From positions 1-14,168 of the forward strand of contig JABGYE010000105.1 in the NCBI GenBank assembly GCA_018675395.1: a DNA stretch of 14,168 bases, read 5' to 3'. Both the position numbers and the translations under genes were made by a program. This stretch comes from EC70 sp018675395 (lineage in GTDB: Bacteria > Verrucomicrobiota > Verrucomicrobiia > Verrucomicrobiales > DEV007). Shown in pieces: positions 1 to 6,415 of this stretch; within the stretch, counting starts at the first letter, position 1, and every line of letters begins with the position of its first letter. The notes under the pieces were generated by a model that did no database searches, was not told the origin of the DNA, and was given only the letters and a program-made list of their open reading frames with translations.

Positions 1-1208
1 AGACCCTTACTTTCGTAATCATTACGAGCGTCTTTCGCTTTCTTGATTTTTTGTGTAAGTTCGTCGTTGCCTTTATTGTCGAGCGAACTCATATCAATGT
101 TGATGTCGCTACGTACTGTGGTCGTAAAGGCTGAAAGCATTTTATAATAATCTTTGGTAGGGATCGGATCATATTTATGATCATGACATCTTGCGCAGCC
201 TATAGTTGTGGCAAGCATTGCACTACCCATCGTAGCTAGCATGTCATCCATGGCGTCATAGCGCACACGTTCAGCTTCGCTGATAGTGATTTGCGTTGGG
301 AAGACACCGGCTCCCAGGAATCCTGTTGCCATCATTGCCATTGGATCACTCGGGGCAAGTTCATCTCCGGCAATTTGCCAGCGAACGAATTGGTCATAGG
401 GCATGTTTTCATTAAAGGCACGAATGACAAAGTCCCGGTAATGGAAAGCAAACTTACGATCGTAGTCTTGCTCGAATCCGTGGCTTTCAGCAAAACGAGC
501 GATGTCCAGCCAGTGCCGAGCCCACCTTTCTCCAAACTGTTTGGATTCGAGTAATCGATCGACTAATTTGTTATAAGATTCTGGTGAATTTTCATTTACG
601 AACTGGTTAACTTCTTCTGGGGATGGTGGGAGTCCGGTCAAATCAAAGTATAGCCGACGAGCTAGGGTTCTAGGTGAGGATGATTCGTCGGTTTTTACAT
701 AATCATCAACTTTAACTCCGGAAGGGAAATCGGTTTTGAGTGGTGCGAATGCCCAATATGACCTGTCCTCATCAGTGACTTCCATCGGGCCCTCATTTTG
801 TTTTGTGGCATTATCTATAAGAGGTTTGTCATATGCTGCGCCCAAAGCTATCCATCTTTCGATCTTTTCTATTAATGGATCAGGAAGTCTAGATTCTTTA
901 GGCGGCATGAAAGGTTCCTTAGTGTGACGCAAGTACGTTATGATTGGACTTTTATTGGACTCTCCTGCAATGACTGCAACTCCCTGGTCTCCACCTGATA
1001 ATAGTCCTTGCCGAGTTGTTAGATTGAATCCAGAACGTGTCTTCTTACCGCCATGACATTTGACACAACGTTCGATCAGCATGCCTCTAATCTCATTACT
1101 GAAAATCTTCTGACTAGCTGCCATTTTCGAGGCATGATCTAATTCATTTCCAACAGCAAATGACATCAGTGCTGTGATCAATGTGATGAGCGTGAAAGAA
1201 TTTTTCAT
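1..1208 (-). CDS. Secreted planctomycete-type cytochrome c / DUF1549 protein (3' end outside window)
   Basis: The frame opens at an ATG (1208-1206) and stays open to the left edge, giving 402 residues without a stop, so the C-terminal part (normally DUF1553) is missing. Residues 1-20 form a signal peptide ending near AVGNE. A PSCyt1-type heme-binding region follows, with CVKCH at 48-52 and the distal MPP motif at 101-103 as possible axial ligand. The bridging YWAFAPL lies at 151-157. A DUF1549 region covers about 175-360, with DLTGLPPSPEEV at 189-200, FGERWARHWLDIARFAES at 225-242 and a second CxxCH in GCARCHDHKYDPIPTKDYY at 337-355. These motifs are diagnostic of the family. The biochemical role is not established; a periplasmic redox function in polysaccharide breakdown is often assumed. 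The linker after VDDYV (168-171) looks shorter than usual. It lies 95 bp downstream of the sialidase-like gene on the same strand, probably co-transcribed. No Shine-Dalgarno is visible. Confidence 0.93.
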   Translation of the reverse strand, partial: MKNSFTLITLITALMSFAVGNELDHASKMAASQKIFSNEIRGMLIERCVKCHGGKKTRSGFNLTTRQGLLSGGDQGVAVIAGESNKSPIITYLRHTKEPFMPPKESRLPDPLIEKIERWIALGAAYDKPLIDNATKQNEGPMEVTDEDRSYWAFAPLKTDFPSGVKVDDYVKTDESSSPRTLARRLYFDLTGLPPSPEEVNQFVNENSPESYNKLVDRLLESKQFGERWARHWLDIARFAESHGFEQDYDRKFAFHYRDFVIRAFNENMPYDQFVRWQIAGDELAPSDPMAMMATGFLGAGVFPTQITISEAERVRYDAMDDMLATMGSAMLATTIGCARCHDHKYDPIPTKDYYKMLSAFTTTVRSDINIDMSSLDNKGNDELTQKIKKAKDARNDYESKG

Positions 1209-1303
1209 TTGAGCGGCTAATGTAATATTCTGTGCGTTTCTAACTTTGAAGGTCAAGAAAACTATGGCTTTCACATACTTATTACATCGTTAGTTTATTG
1301 TCA

Positions 1304-2485
1304 TTACTGTAAGTGCATCGTATCTGACTTAATACTTAATTTTGGTGATTTTTGTGCCAATTCATCGATTTCGTTGGCCTTTAACCTGACCGAGATAATG
1401 TACGGTTGTTCGCCTTCTTGCCAATGTCCATAGGTCGTGGTTAGTATGGTTCCATCCTTAAGTACTTCCACGCCAGGATAGGTTGTGTCCCAACTCTTTT
1501 TATTATCTGCTATTCGAATTACGTATTGGCCCGGATTCCCGTTAACAATGTTTTGATATTTTCCGATCCATGCTGCCCAGTCCCCCTCATATGGAATTGG
1601 ACTATTATTGACTCCTAACTTAGACCCGATTGCTGTTCGGCATCGAAAGGAAATGAAAAGTCTTCCATCAGGGAGATATTTTGCTGTGTGACGATCACCG
1701 GTCAATGTGATGGGTAGTTCGCTCGGTTCTGTCCAGGTCTTCCCTTCGTTTTCAGAAAAGATAACATATGAATTTTTTCGTCGAGAATTTTCACGCAATA
1801 AGACTGCGATTTGCTTGCCATCAGGAGAACGTACGGAGCCTGGTTCGCAGAGGTGAATTTCTGTTGATGAATATATAGTTTCTGGTTTTTGCCATGTCAT
1901 TCCTCCATCCACTGAGAGTGAACTATATAGTGTGAATTTCACTGGTTTTTTTCGGTTGGATTGATTTGAAATGAAGCGGCCATCATCATGAAAAAGGGCA
2001 CGGTAATGTCCGGGTTTTCCTTTTACTGAGATCATGGTTCCCATTGCAACGATTCCTCCGAATTCACCTATAGATTTTAGTTCGCTCCAGTTTTTTCCTT
2101 CATCATTGCTATACGCCATTCTTATGGGGTAAAGACCTGAGAACATGATGATACGATCATTGCCCTCTTTATCAGTGACTTGGAATAATGTTGGGACCTC
2201 TTTTGAGCTGGTCCAACTAGCGGGGGTTTGCAAGCGTTTGCTCCATGTTTTCCCCGCATCATTACTCCTCTTATAAACGATGGGCCCTTTGCCGTGACCT
2301 TTAGGATAAACACAAAGAACGGTTTTTCCATCACTGAGCAGTGTAGTGGTCGGATGGCCTAAGTATTGTCCTTTTTCCTTGTCAACGATCACCTGACGAT
2401 CTGTTTCTTTTGCCAAATCAATGTATGGAATTTCTTTGGCAGTGATTTTCAGATTTAGACAAATGAGTATGATCAGAACGCGCAT
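1304..2485 (-). CDS. Secreted BNR-repeat sialidase-like protein (exo-alpha-sialidase superfamily)
   Basis: 393 residues. A short hydrophobic N-terminus (about 1-16, ending NLKITA) looks like a signal peptide, so the protein probably acts outside the cytoplasm. Four Asp-boxes (SxDxGxxW) mark the six-bladed sialidase propeller: SNDAGKTW at 74-81, SNDEGKNW at 126-133, SVDGGMTW at 191-198 and SENEGKTW at 244-251. The C-terminal stretch SWDTTYPGVEVLKDGT (331-346) then TYGHW (351-355) is typical of secreted PVC sialidase-family proteins and may supply the nucleophilic Tyr. Candidate arginines lie in VLLREN (228-233) and ISFRCR (278-283). The usual N-terminal R-I-P motif is not seen; YLGHPTTTLLSDGK (41-54) occupies its place, so true sialidase activity is doubtful and another glycan may be the target. 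The ATG at 2485 has no Shine-Dalgarno. The DUF1549 gene follows in the same direction. Confidence 0.88.
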   Translation of the reverse strand: MRVLIILICLNLKITAKEIPYIDLAKETDRQVIVDKEKGQYLGHPTTTLLSDGKTVLCVYPKGHGKGPIVYKRSNDAGKTWSKRLQTPASWTSSKEVPTLFQVTDKEGNDRIIMFSGLYPIRMAYSNDEGKNWSELKSIGEFGGIVAMGTMISVKGKPGHYRALFHDDGRFISNQSNRKKPVKFTLYSSLSVDGGMTWQKPETIYSSTEIHLCEPGSVRSPDGKQIAVLLRENSRRKNSYVIFSENEGKTWTEPSELPITLTGDRHTAKYLPDGRLFISFRCRTAIGSKLGVNNSPIPYEGDWAAWIGKYQNIVNGNPGQYVIRIADNKKSWDTTYPGVEVLKDGTILTTTYGHWQEGEQPYIISVRLKANEIDELAQKSPKLSIKSDTMHLQ

Positions 2486-2677
2486 CGAATAAGTTTGGAG
2501 TTTTTTGTGAATTGGACAAGGGAAGTAGCAGTTATTTTAATAAGGGTCATAATGGCTCTTTGAAAGGAAAAAATTATCCAATAAGAGACATTATGGCACA
2601 ATTAGCGCGCGCAAAAAATCTCAATATGTATTTATAACATACTGGTGATAAACGCATAGTGATGTTGTTTGCACCAA

Positions 2678-2706
2678 TTGGCATATTTTAAGCTATGTAA
2701 TATGTA
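2678..2706 (+). promoter_or_regulatory. Candidate sigma70-type promoter of hsp20
   Basis: TTGGCA (2678-2683) and TATGTA (2701-2706) are separated by 17 bp, a good -35/-10 arrangement. Transcription would begin near 2713, giving a leader of about 68 nt. Chance matches are common in AT-rich DNA, and no sigma32-type promoter was recognised instead. Confidence 0.4.
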
Positions 2707-2719
2707 TCTAATATATAGC

Positions 2720-2738
2720 AAAACCCCAAAGTGGTTTT
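2720..2738 (+). promoter_or_regulatory. Small hairpin in the hsp20 leader
   Basis: AAAACC (2720-2725) pairs with GGTTTT (2733-2738) across a 7-nt loop. It is followed by an A-rich, unstructured stretch, not a T-run, so it is not a plus-strand terminator. It would sit near the 5' end of the hsp20 mRNA and could protect the transcript or affect translation. It does not pair with the Shine-Dalgarno 29 nt downstream. Confidence 0.25.
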
Positions 2739-2766
2739 AGCAATAAAAAAAAATACAAACTAATCT

Positions 2767-2773
2767 AAGGAGG
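2767..2773 (+). promoter_or_regulatory. Strong Shine-Dalgarno of hsp20
   Basis: AAGGAGG lies 7 nt before the ATG at 2781, near-perfect complementarity and spacing. It fixes the start codon. It stands out because no other gene in the window has a comparable site. Confidence 0.85.
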
Positions 2774-2780
2774 AAAAATT

Positions 2781-3239
2781 ATGACAAATATTATTAATTG
2801 GAATCCGTTCCGAGAATTTCATCATGTTACTAATCAGCTTTCAGATCTTGTCTACAATGGTGGGCGTTCACTGAATGAGAAAAATAAGAGCGCCGAAAAT
2901 CCTGTAGCGGACTGGATTCCGGCCGTAAACATTACCGAAAACGAATCCGGATACAGGATTGATGTTGAAATTCCTGGGGTGGATAAAGAGGGTGTTCAGG
3001 TCACAGTTGAGCATGGTAAATTGACTATTCAAGGTGATAGGAAATTTGAAAGTTCTACAGAGGACGAGACACTTCATCGCTTGGAGTGTTCAGAGGGAAC
3101 CTTTTTAAGAAATTTCCGTGTCCCAGATGACGCGAATCCTGATTCTGTTAAAGCTGGATTTAAGAATGGAGTGCTGAGTGTTTTACTCCCTAAAGCCGAG
3201 TCATCTAAACCAAAACAAATTGAGGTAGAGGTTTCATAG
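2781..3239 (+). CDS. Small heat-shock protein, Hsp20/alpha-crystallin family
   Basis: 152 residues, the usual length for a bacterial Hsp20. The protein is an ATP-independent cytoplasmic chaperone that forms oligomers and holds unfolding proteins for refolding by DnaK and ClpB. The N-terminal arm starts MTNIINWNPFREF, close to the common WxPFREF/L pattern. The alpha-crystallin domain runs from about residue 44 (DWIPAVNI) to 140. It includes YRIDVEIPGVDKEGVQV (58-74), KLTIQGDR (80-87), FLRNFRVPDDAN (108-119) and the signature GVLSVLLPK (130-138). The C-terminal tail carries an IxV-type anchor in KQIEVEVS (145-152), used for oligomer assembly. The start is set by an excellent ribosome-binding site. 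The gene is monocistronic, with its own promoter region and a strong terminator directly downstream. Heat or stress induction is expected from the family but is not shown by a recognisable operator. Confidence 0.97.
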   Translation: MTNIINWNPFREFHHVTNQLSDLVYNGGRSLNEKNKSAENPVADWIPAVNITENESGYRIDVEIPGVDKEGVQVTVEHGKLTIQGDRKFESSTEDETLHRLECSEGTFLRNFRVPDDANPDSVKAGFKNGVLSVLLPKAESSKPKQIEVEVS

Positions 3240-3273
3240 ATAAGATTCTTTACTAAGGAAATCCGAAATTGAT

Positions 3274-3320
3274 TTGCCTCGTGCTGAGCTGTAAATTGCT
3301 TGGCTCGGGGCAATTTTTTT
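3274..3320 (+). terminator. Rho-independent terminator of hsp20
   Basis: TTGCCTCG (3274-3281) pairs with CGGGGCAA (3306-3313) with one G-U wobble. After one T-T mismatch, GCTGAGC (3283-3289) pairs with GCTTGGC (3298-3304) with two G-U wobbles. The loop is 8 nt. Seven T residues follow at 3314-3320. This is a strong intrinsic terminator 35 bp after the hsp20 stop, separating it from the ABC genes. Confidence 0.9.
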
Positions 3321-3387
3321 AGTTAGCATGTGTATAAATTTACTGTCCATAATCAATAAATGACCTGAAATTGGTACTTTCTTATTG

Positions 3388-3415
3388 TTGTTTATTGAAC
3401 CAATTAGACTAAAAT
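3388..3415 (+). promoter_or_regulatory. Candidate promoter of the ABC-transporter trio
   Basis: TTGTTT (3388-3393) and TAAAAT (3410-3415) are spaced by 16 bp, placing transcription start near 3422 and leaving a leader of about 20 nt before the ATG at 3441. A 7-bp inverted repeat, AATTGGT (3369-3375) and ACCAATT (3399-3405), brackets the -35 box and could be an operator. Both are weak, sequence-only calls. Confidence 0.35.
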
Positions 3416-3440
3416 TTATTGTAGTAGGTATCTTTAATTA

Positions 3441-4325
3441 ATGATGGCCGAAGAAACTATTCCAGCTGTCCAGATTAATAATCTGACCAAAATCTTTCCG
3501 GTTCCTTTTCGTAAAGAAAAGGTAGTCGCTGTTGATGCTTTGTCCTTACGCGTTGAGGCTGGAGAAGTTTATGGATTAATTGGTCCTAATGGATCTGGCA
3601 AGAGCACTACAATGAAAGTTTTGCTTGGATTGATATCCGCGACTTCAGGGAGTTCTGCAGTTTTTGGATTGTCTAGTAGTGAGACAGCCAGTAGAGGTTC
3701 GGTTGGGTTCCTACCTGAAAATCCCTATTTCTATAAATATTTAACGGGAGCAGAGACACTTTCTTTTTATGGAAAGCTGTGTGGACTATCTCGTCGCAAA
3801 ATTAAAGAAAGAACATCGGAATTGCTTTCTTTAGTTGCTTTAGAAAATGCAAGGGACCGACGGCTTGGAGGTTATTCGAAGGGCATGTTACAACGCATAG
3901 GCTTAGCGCAGGCCTTAATAGGGGATCCTAGGCTTGTAGTACTTGATGAACCTACGGCTGGAGTTGATCCTGCCGGTTCGCGCAAGATTCGTGATCTTAT
4001 AATAGAACTTAAGCAACGTGGTATCTCGGTTATTCTTTCTTCTCACTTGCTAGAGCAAGTTCAGGAAGTTTGCGATAGGGTTGGTATTATTTTTCAGGGG
4101 AAACTAGTCAAGGAAGGAAAGTTAGAAGAACTCATAGAAATTGAAAGTCAGACTGAAATTATTTTAGAACACGCAGACAATAAGATCTTAGATCAAATCG
4201 ATAAGTTGGTTCAAGCCAGTGAAGGAACTAGCTTGCTTCGTTCAGGTAAACCTAAAACGACTCTGGAAAGACTCTTTTTAAAAGAGACTGGTGCAGAATC
4301 AGAGGATGTTAGAAAAGACTCATGA
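3441..4325 (+). CDS. ABC transporter ATP-binding protein (ABC-2/exporter type)
   Basis: 294 residues; the cytoplasmic ATPase that should power the permease encoded next. All nucleotide-binding motifs are intact: Walker A GPNGSGKST (48-56), a Q-loop region GFLPENPYFY (89-98) with Glu in place of Gln as is common in ABC-2 exporters, signature GGYSKGMLQR (143-152), Walker B LVVLDEPTAG (165-174) and H-loop ILSSH (198-202). The ATPase core ends near 230. The remaining 60 or so residues form a C-terminal extension (EIILEHADNK..., ending LFLKETGAE), as in many ABC-2 ATPases. The gene starts with tandem ATGs (3441 and 3444), so the exact start is uncertain by one codon; no strong Shine-Dalgarno is present. 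Its stop overlaps the next start as ATGA. The transported substrate is unknown. Confidence 0.95.
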   Translation: MMAEETIPAVQINNLTKIFPVPFRKEKVVAVDALSLRVEAGEVYGLIGPNGSGKSTTMKVLLGLISATSGSSAVFGLSSSETASRGSVGFLPENPYFYKYLTGAETLSFYGKLCGLSRRKIKERTSELLSLVALENARDRRLGGYSKGMLQRIGLAQALIGDPRLVVLDEPTAGVDPAGSRKIRDLIIELKQRGISVILSSHLLEQVQEVCDRVGIIFQGKLVKEGKLEELIEIESQTEIILEHADNKILDQIDKLVQASEGTSLLRSGKPKTTLERLFLKETGAESEDVRKDS

Positions 4326-5248
4326 GTGCTGATAAAGTTAAGAGCGTGAAGGAGGATCTTGTTTTGCCACACAAGTTATTCTCATTATCTCGTGTCTGGG
4401 CAATAGCACTTAATACGTTCACTCAGCTAGTACGCATGAAGGTGTTCTATTTCATGCTCATTTTCAGCGTATTGATTATAGGTGCAAATTTCCTTTTCCT
4501 TAATTTTACTTTTGAGCAGGAACTTAAGATTTTGAAGGATGTTTCATTTGGAGCAATGACATTATTTGCGAGTATTTTCTCCATCGTGGGGACGGCATTA
4601 CTTATCCCAAAAGATATAGAAGATAGGACCCTTTACACAATACTGACAAAGCCCGTACCAAGGTTTGAATATTTAGTTGGTAAACTTATTGGAATTATTC
4701 TTCTCGTTGCCGTGAGTCTTGTCCTCATGTCATGTCTTTTCTTTGCGGTCCTATACTTTCGGCAACATGGAATTTTAGCTGAAGAAATAAAGATGATTAG
4801 GGGCGGAGCAAGTGATGCCCAGAAAGAATATTTGAAGGAGACAATCTTTGCTCAAGGAGTGCGGCCCGAACTCGTTCTTGGCGTACTGGCGGTTTTTTTA
4901 AAGGCGGCAGTCGCAGCTGGCGTTGCACTCGTTGTATCTACGTTTGCCAGTTCAACTCTTTTCACAATTATTGTTAGCTTAGTTGTTTATTTTATTGGGC
5001 ATGCTCAGTCCTTGGCCTTAGAGTATTATTTTCCAGAGGGTCAGATGCATGGGGCCTTACAAAGGTTTATTGCCGGAATTGTTGCTGTTGTATTTCCTAA
5101 TTTGCAAATGTTCAATATTTTTGATGGGATCATAACTGGGCAGTCCATTTCCACTACGCTCATGTTTAGGTTAATTGGTCTGACTGGTTTTTACTTAACC
5201 ATTTACAGCATGATTAGTTGGATATTATTCGCGAAGAAAGAACTTTGA
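4322..5248 (+). CDS. ABC-2 type transporter permease
   Basis: 308 residues, integral inner-membrane protein. The start ATG overlaps the ATPase stop (ATGA), indicating translational coupling. After a roughly 40-residue cytoplasmic N-terminus, hydrophobic segments occur near residues 41-61, 75-95, 121-146, 187-208, 210-228, 246-264 and 282-304. Not all need be full spans; six is usual for the family. The cytoplasmic loop PKDIEDRTLYTILTKPVPR (96-114) followed by FEYLVGKLIG (115-124) is a recognisable hallmark of ABC-2 permeases that contact the ATPase. A larger hydrophilic loop lies at about 147-185. Paired with the upstream ATPase it should form a homodimeric exporter or a machine acting on a membrane component. 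Substrate cannot be inferred. The stop overlaps the likely TTG start of the third gene (TTGA). Confidence 0.93.
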   Translation: MSADKVKSVKEDLVLPHKLFSLSRVWAIALNTFTQLVRMKVFYFMLIFSVLIIGANFLFLNFTFEQELKILKDVSFGAMTLFASIFSIVGTALLIPKDIEDRTLYTILTKPVPRFEYLVGKLIGIILLVAVSLVLMSCLFFAVLYFRQHGILAEEIKMIRGGASDAQKEYLKETIFAQGVRPELVLGVLAVFLKAAVAAGVALVVSTFASSTLFTIIVSLVVYFIGHAQSLALEYYFPEGQMHGALQRFIAGIVAVVFPNLQMFNIFDGIITGQSISTTLMFRLIGLTGFYLTIYSMISWILFAKKEL

Positions 5249-6375
5249 GTATTGGTATAAAATTAAGGGCGTATTCTTATCGGCGCCTTCTATTGTCTTT
5301 GACCATATTAGGTGGTTTTGGTTTTGTTCGTATTCCTATGGAAATGAGCACAGAAAAAATGCTCAAAGAACAAGGATTCCGCGATTGGGCTCCCAGTATG
5401 TCTGCTAGAGAACAACTAACGCAGGCTAGTTTTGTTGGGTCGATTGGGGGTTTCCGATCACTTATTGCCAGTATTTATGATTTAAAAGCTCATCAGGCAT
5501 TTCTTGATAAGGACTGGGCATCAGTCGAAAAATTTCGCGGAATTACTACTTCTTTGCAGCCACGATTTGCAAAGCATTGGGACTTGGCTGCTTGGGACTT
5601 GGCATGGAATGCTTATGCTTATTATAGAAACAAATCTGAGTGGGCTGAGGATGGTGTTGAGAGTTGGCAGATGAAAAATATAATGATGCCCAGATATTTG
5701 GAGAAGGGCTTGGAGTTTGCAAAGCAAGGTGCAGAATGGGTTCCAGAAAGTTATCGATTGCCCATGGTTGTTGCTGACATTTATTCTCAAAAATATAAAG
5801 ACTCGGAGCTTGCCTCTCAATGGTACCTAAAGTCTTCCCAGGCCGATGATGCACCTCCCTATGTTTTTAGAGCTTACGCGACTCATTTAGCAAGGTGTGA
5901 AGGTAAGGAGGAAGCAGCTTATGAGGTAACTTCTTCCTTATACAATCGTACAAGATTTCGTGCGAAGGGACTTACATTGACTGTTCGTAGAGACATGGAG
6001 AGATTAGAGGATTATATTGCGTTGATTGCAGCAAATGAAATGTCACTTGAACAACTAGAAGATGCGGCTCTTTCAAATGGGTCGACTTATTTGGATTACG
6101 CTAAATTAGGAATGCATTTACTTGAAGTGAAAAAAGATTTAAAAGCGGCATTAGCAGTTTACCGAGAAATTGTTAATAATAAGAACGCGCCTTTTTTTTA
6201 CAGTCGTAAGTTATTGATGTTATTGGCAACAGATCCTGCAAACCAAGAGCAGGCATATGAAGCATTAAAAAAACTTCTGAAAAGATCTCCAGAAATATTT
6301 AGACGTCAGGACTTAATTGAATTTACAAAGCTAGAGACGAGTTTGGGTGCTTCTAAGAATAACAGGGAAAAGTGA
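5245..6375 (+). CDS. Membrane-anchored helical-repeat (TPR-like) protein, third gene of ABC trio
   Basis: I do not recognise a named family. There is no ATG until residue 32 of this reading. I chose TTG 5245, which overlaps the permease stop as TTGA and gives 376 residues. An in-frame TTG at 5218 would add 9 residues but overlap the permease by 31 bp. The N-terminus is basic (KLRAYSYRR, 6-14), followed by one hydrophobic segment at about 15-31, so it is probably a signal anchor with the rest in the periplasm. The remainder is strongly helical and rich in Ala, Leu, Tyr and Trp, with TPR-like pieces such as AHQAFLDKDWASVEKF (82-97), the W-rich HWDLAAWDLAWNAYAYYRN (111-129) and a late LKAALAVYREIV repeat. 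TPR-like folds usually hold protein complexes together, so it may link the exporter to a periplasmic partner. This is inference. Confidence 0.75.
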   Translation: MSIGIKLRAYSYRRLLLSLTILGGFGFVRIPMEMSTEKMLKEQGFRDWAPSMSAREQLTQASFVGSIGGFRSLIASIYDLKAHQAFLDKDWASVEKFRGITTSLQPRFAKHWDLAAWDLAWNAYAYYRNKSEWAEDGVESWQMKNIMMPRYLEKGLEFAKQGAEWVPESYRLPMVVADIYSQKYKDSELASQWYLKSSQADDAPPYVFRAYATHLARCEGKEEAAYEVTSSLYNRTRFRAKGLTLTVRRDMERLEDYIALIAANEMSLEQLEDAALSNGSTYLDYAKLGMHLLEVKKDLKAALAVYREIVNNKNAPFFYSRKLLMLLATDPANQEQAYEALKKLLKRSPEIFRRQDLIEFTKLETSLGASKNNREK

Positions 6376-6393
6376 ATAATTATTTCCTTCCAT

Positions 6394-6415
6394 AAATTCT
6401 TATCTCAAAGAATTT
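6394..6415. terminator. Possible weak bidirectional terminator between convergent genes
   Basis: AAATTCTT (6394-6401) and AAGAATTT (6408-6415) form an 8-bp perfect stem with a 6-nt loop, between the end of the ABC trio (6375) and the stop of the facing minus-strand gene (6414-6416). The stem is AT-rich and has no long T-run on either side, so termination strength would be low. Confidence 0.3.

Larger units (their letters stand above)
2486..2780. other. AT-rich divergent intergenic region
   Basis: These 295 bp separate the minus-strand sialidase-like gene from the plus-strand hsp20 gene, so promoters for both should lie here. I see no credible coding sequence. The stretch is very AT-rich apart from an alternating GCGCGCGC block at 2605-2612. 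The hsp20-proximal half has a sigma70-like promoter, a small hairpin and a strong ribosome-binding site, annotated separately. I found no CIRCE inverted repeat and no ROSE-type thermometer that I could recognise by eye. I could not assign a convincing minus-strand promoter. Confidence 0.6.

Noticed and set aside
291..927. Short plus-strand open frames opposite the cytochrome-c/DUF1549 gene
   Set aside because: The minus-strand reading has family-diagnostic motifs throughout; the plus-strand frames have none.
2594..2690. Possible sigma54 promoter or CIRCE element upstream of hsp20
   Set aside because: TGGCAC at 2594 has no correctly spaced TTGCA-type partner, and no TTAGCACTC-N9-GAGTGCTAA repeat is present.
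5521..5854. Two overlapping minus-strand open frames opposite the helical-repeat gene
   Set aside because: They lie wholly inside a well-supported plus-strand gene, lack any recognisable domain or start signal, and look like antisense shadows.
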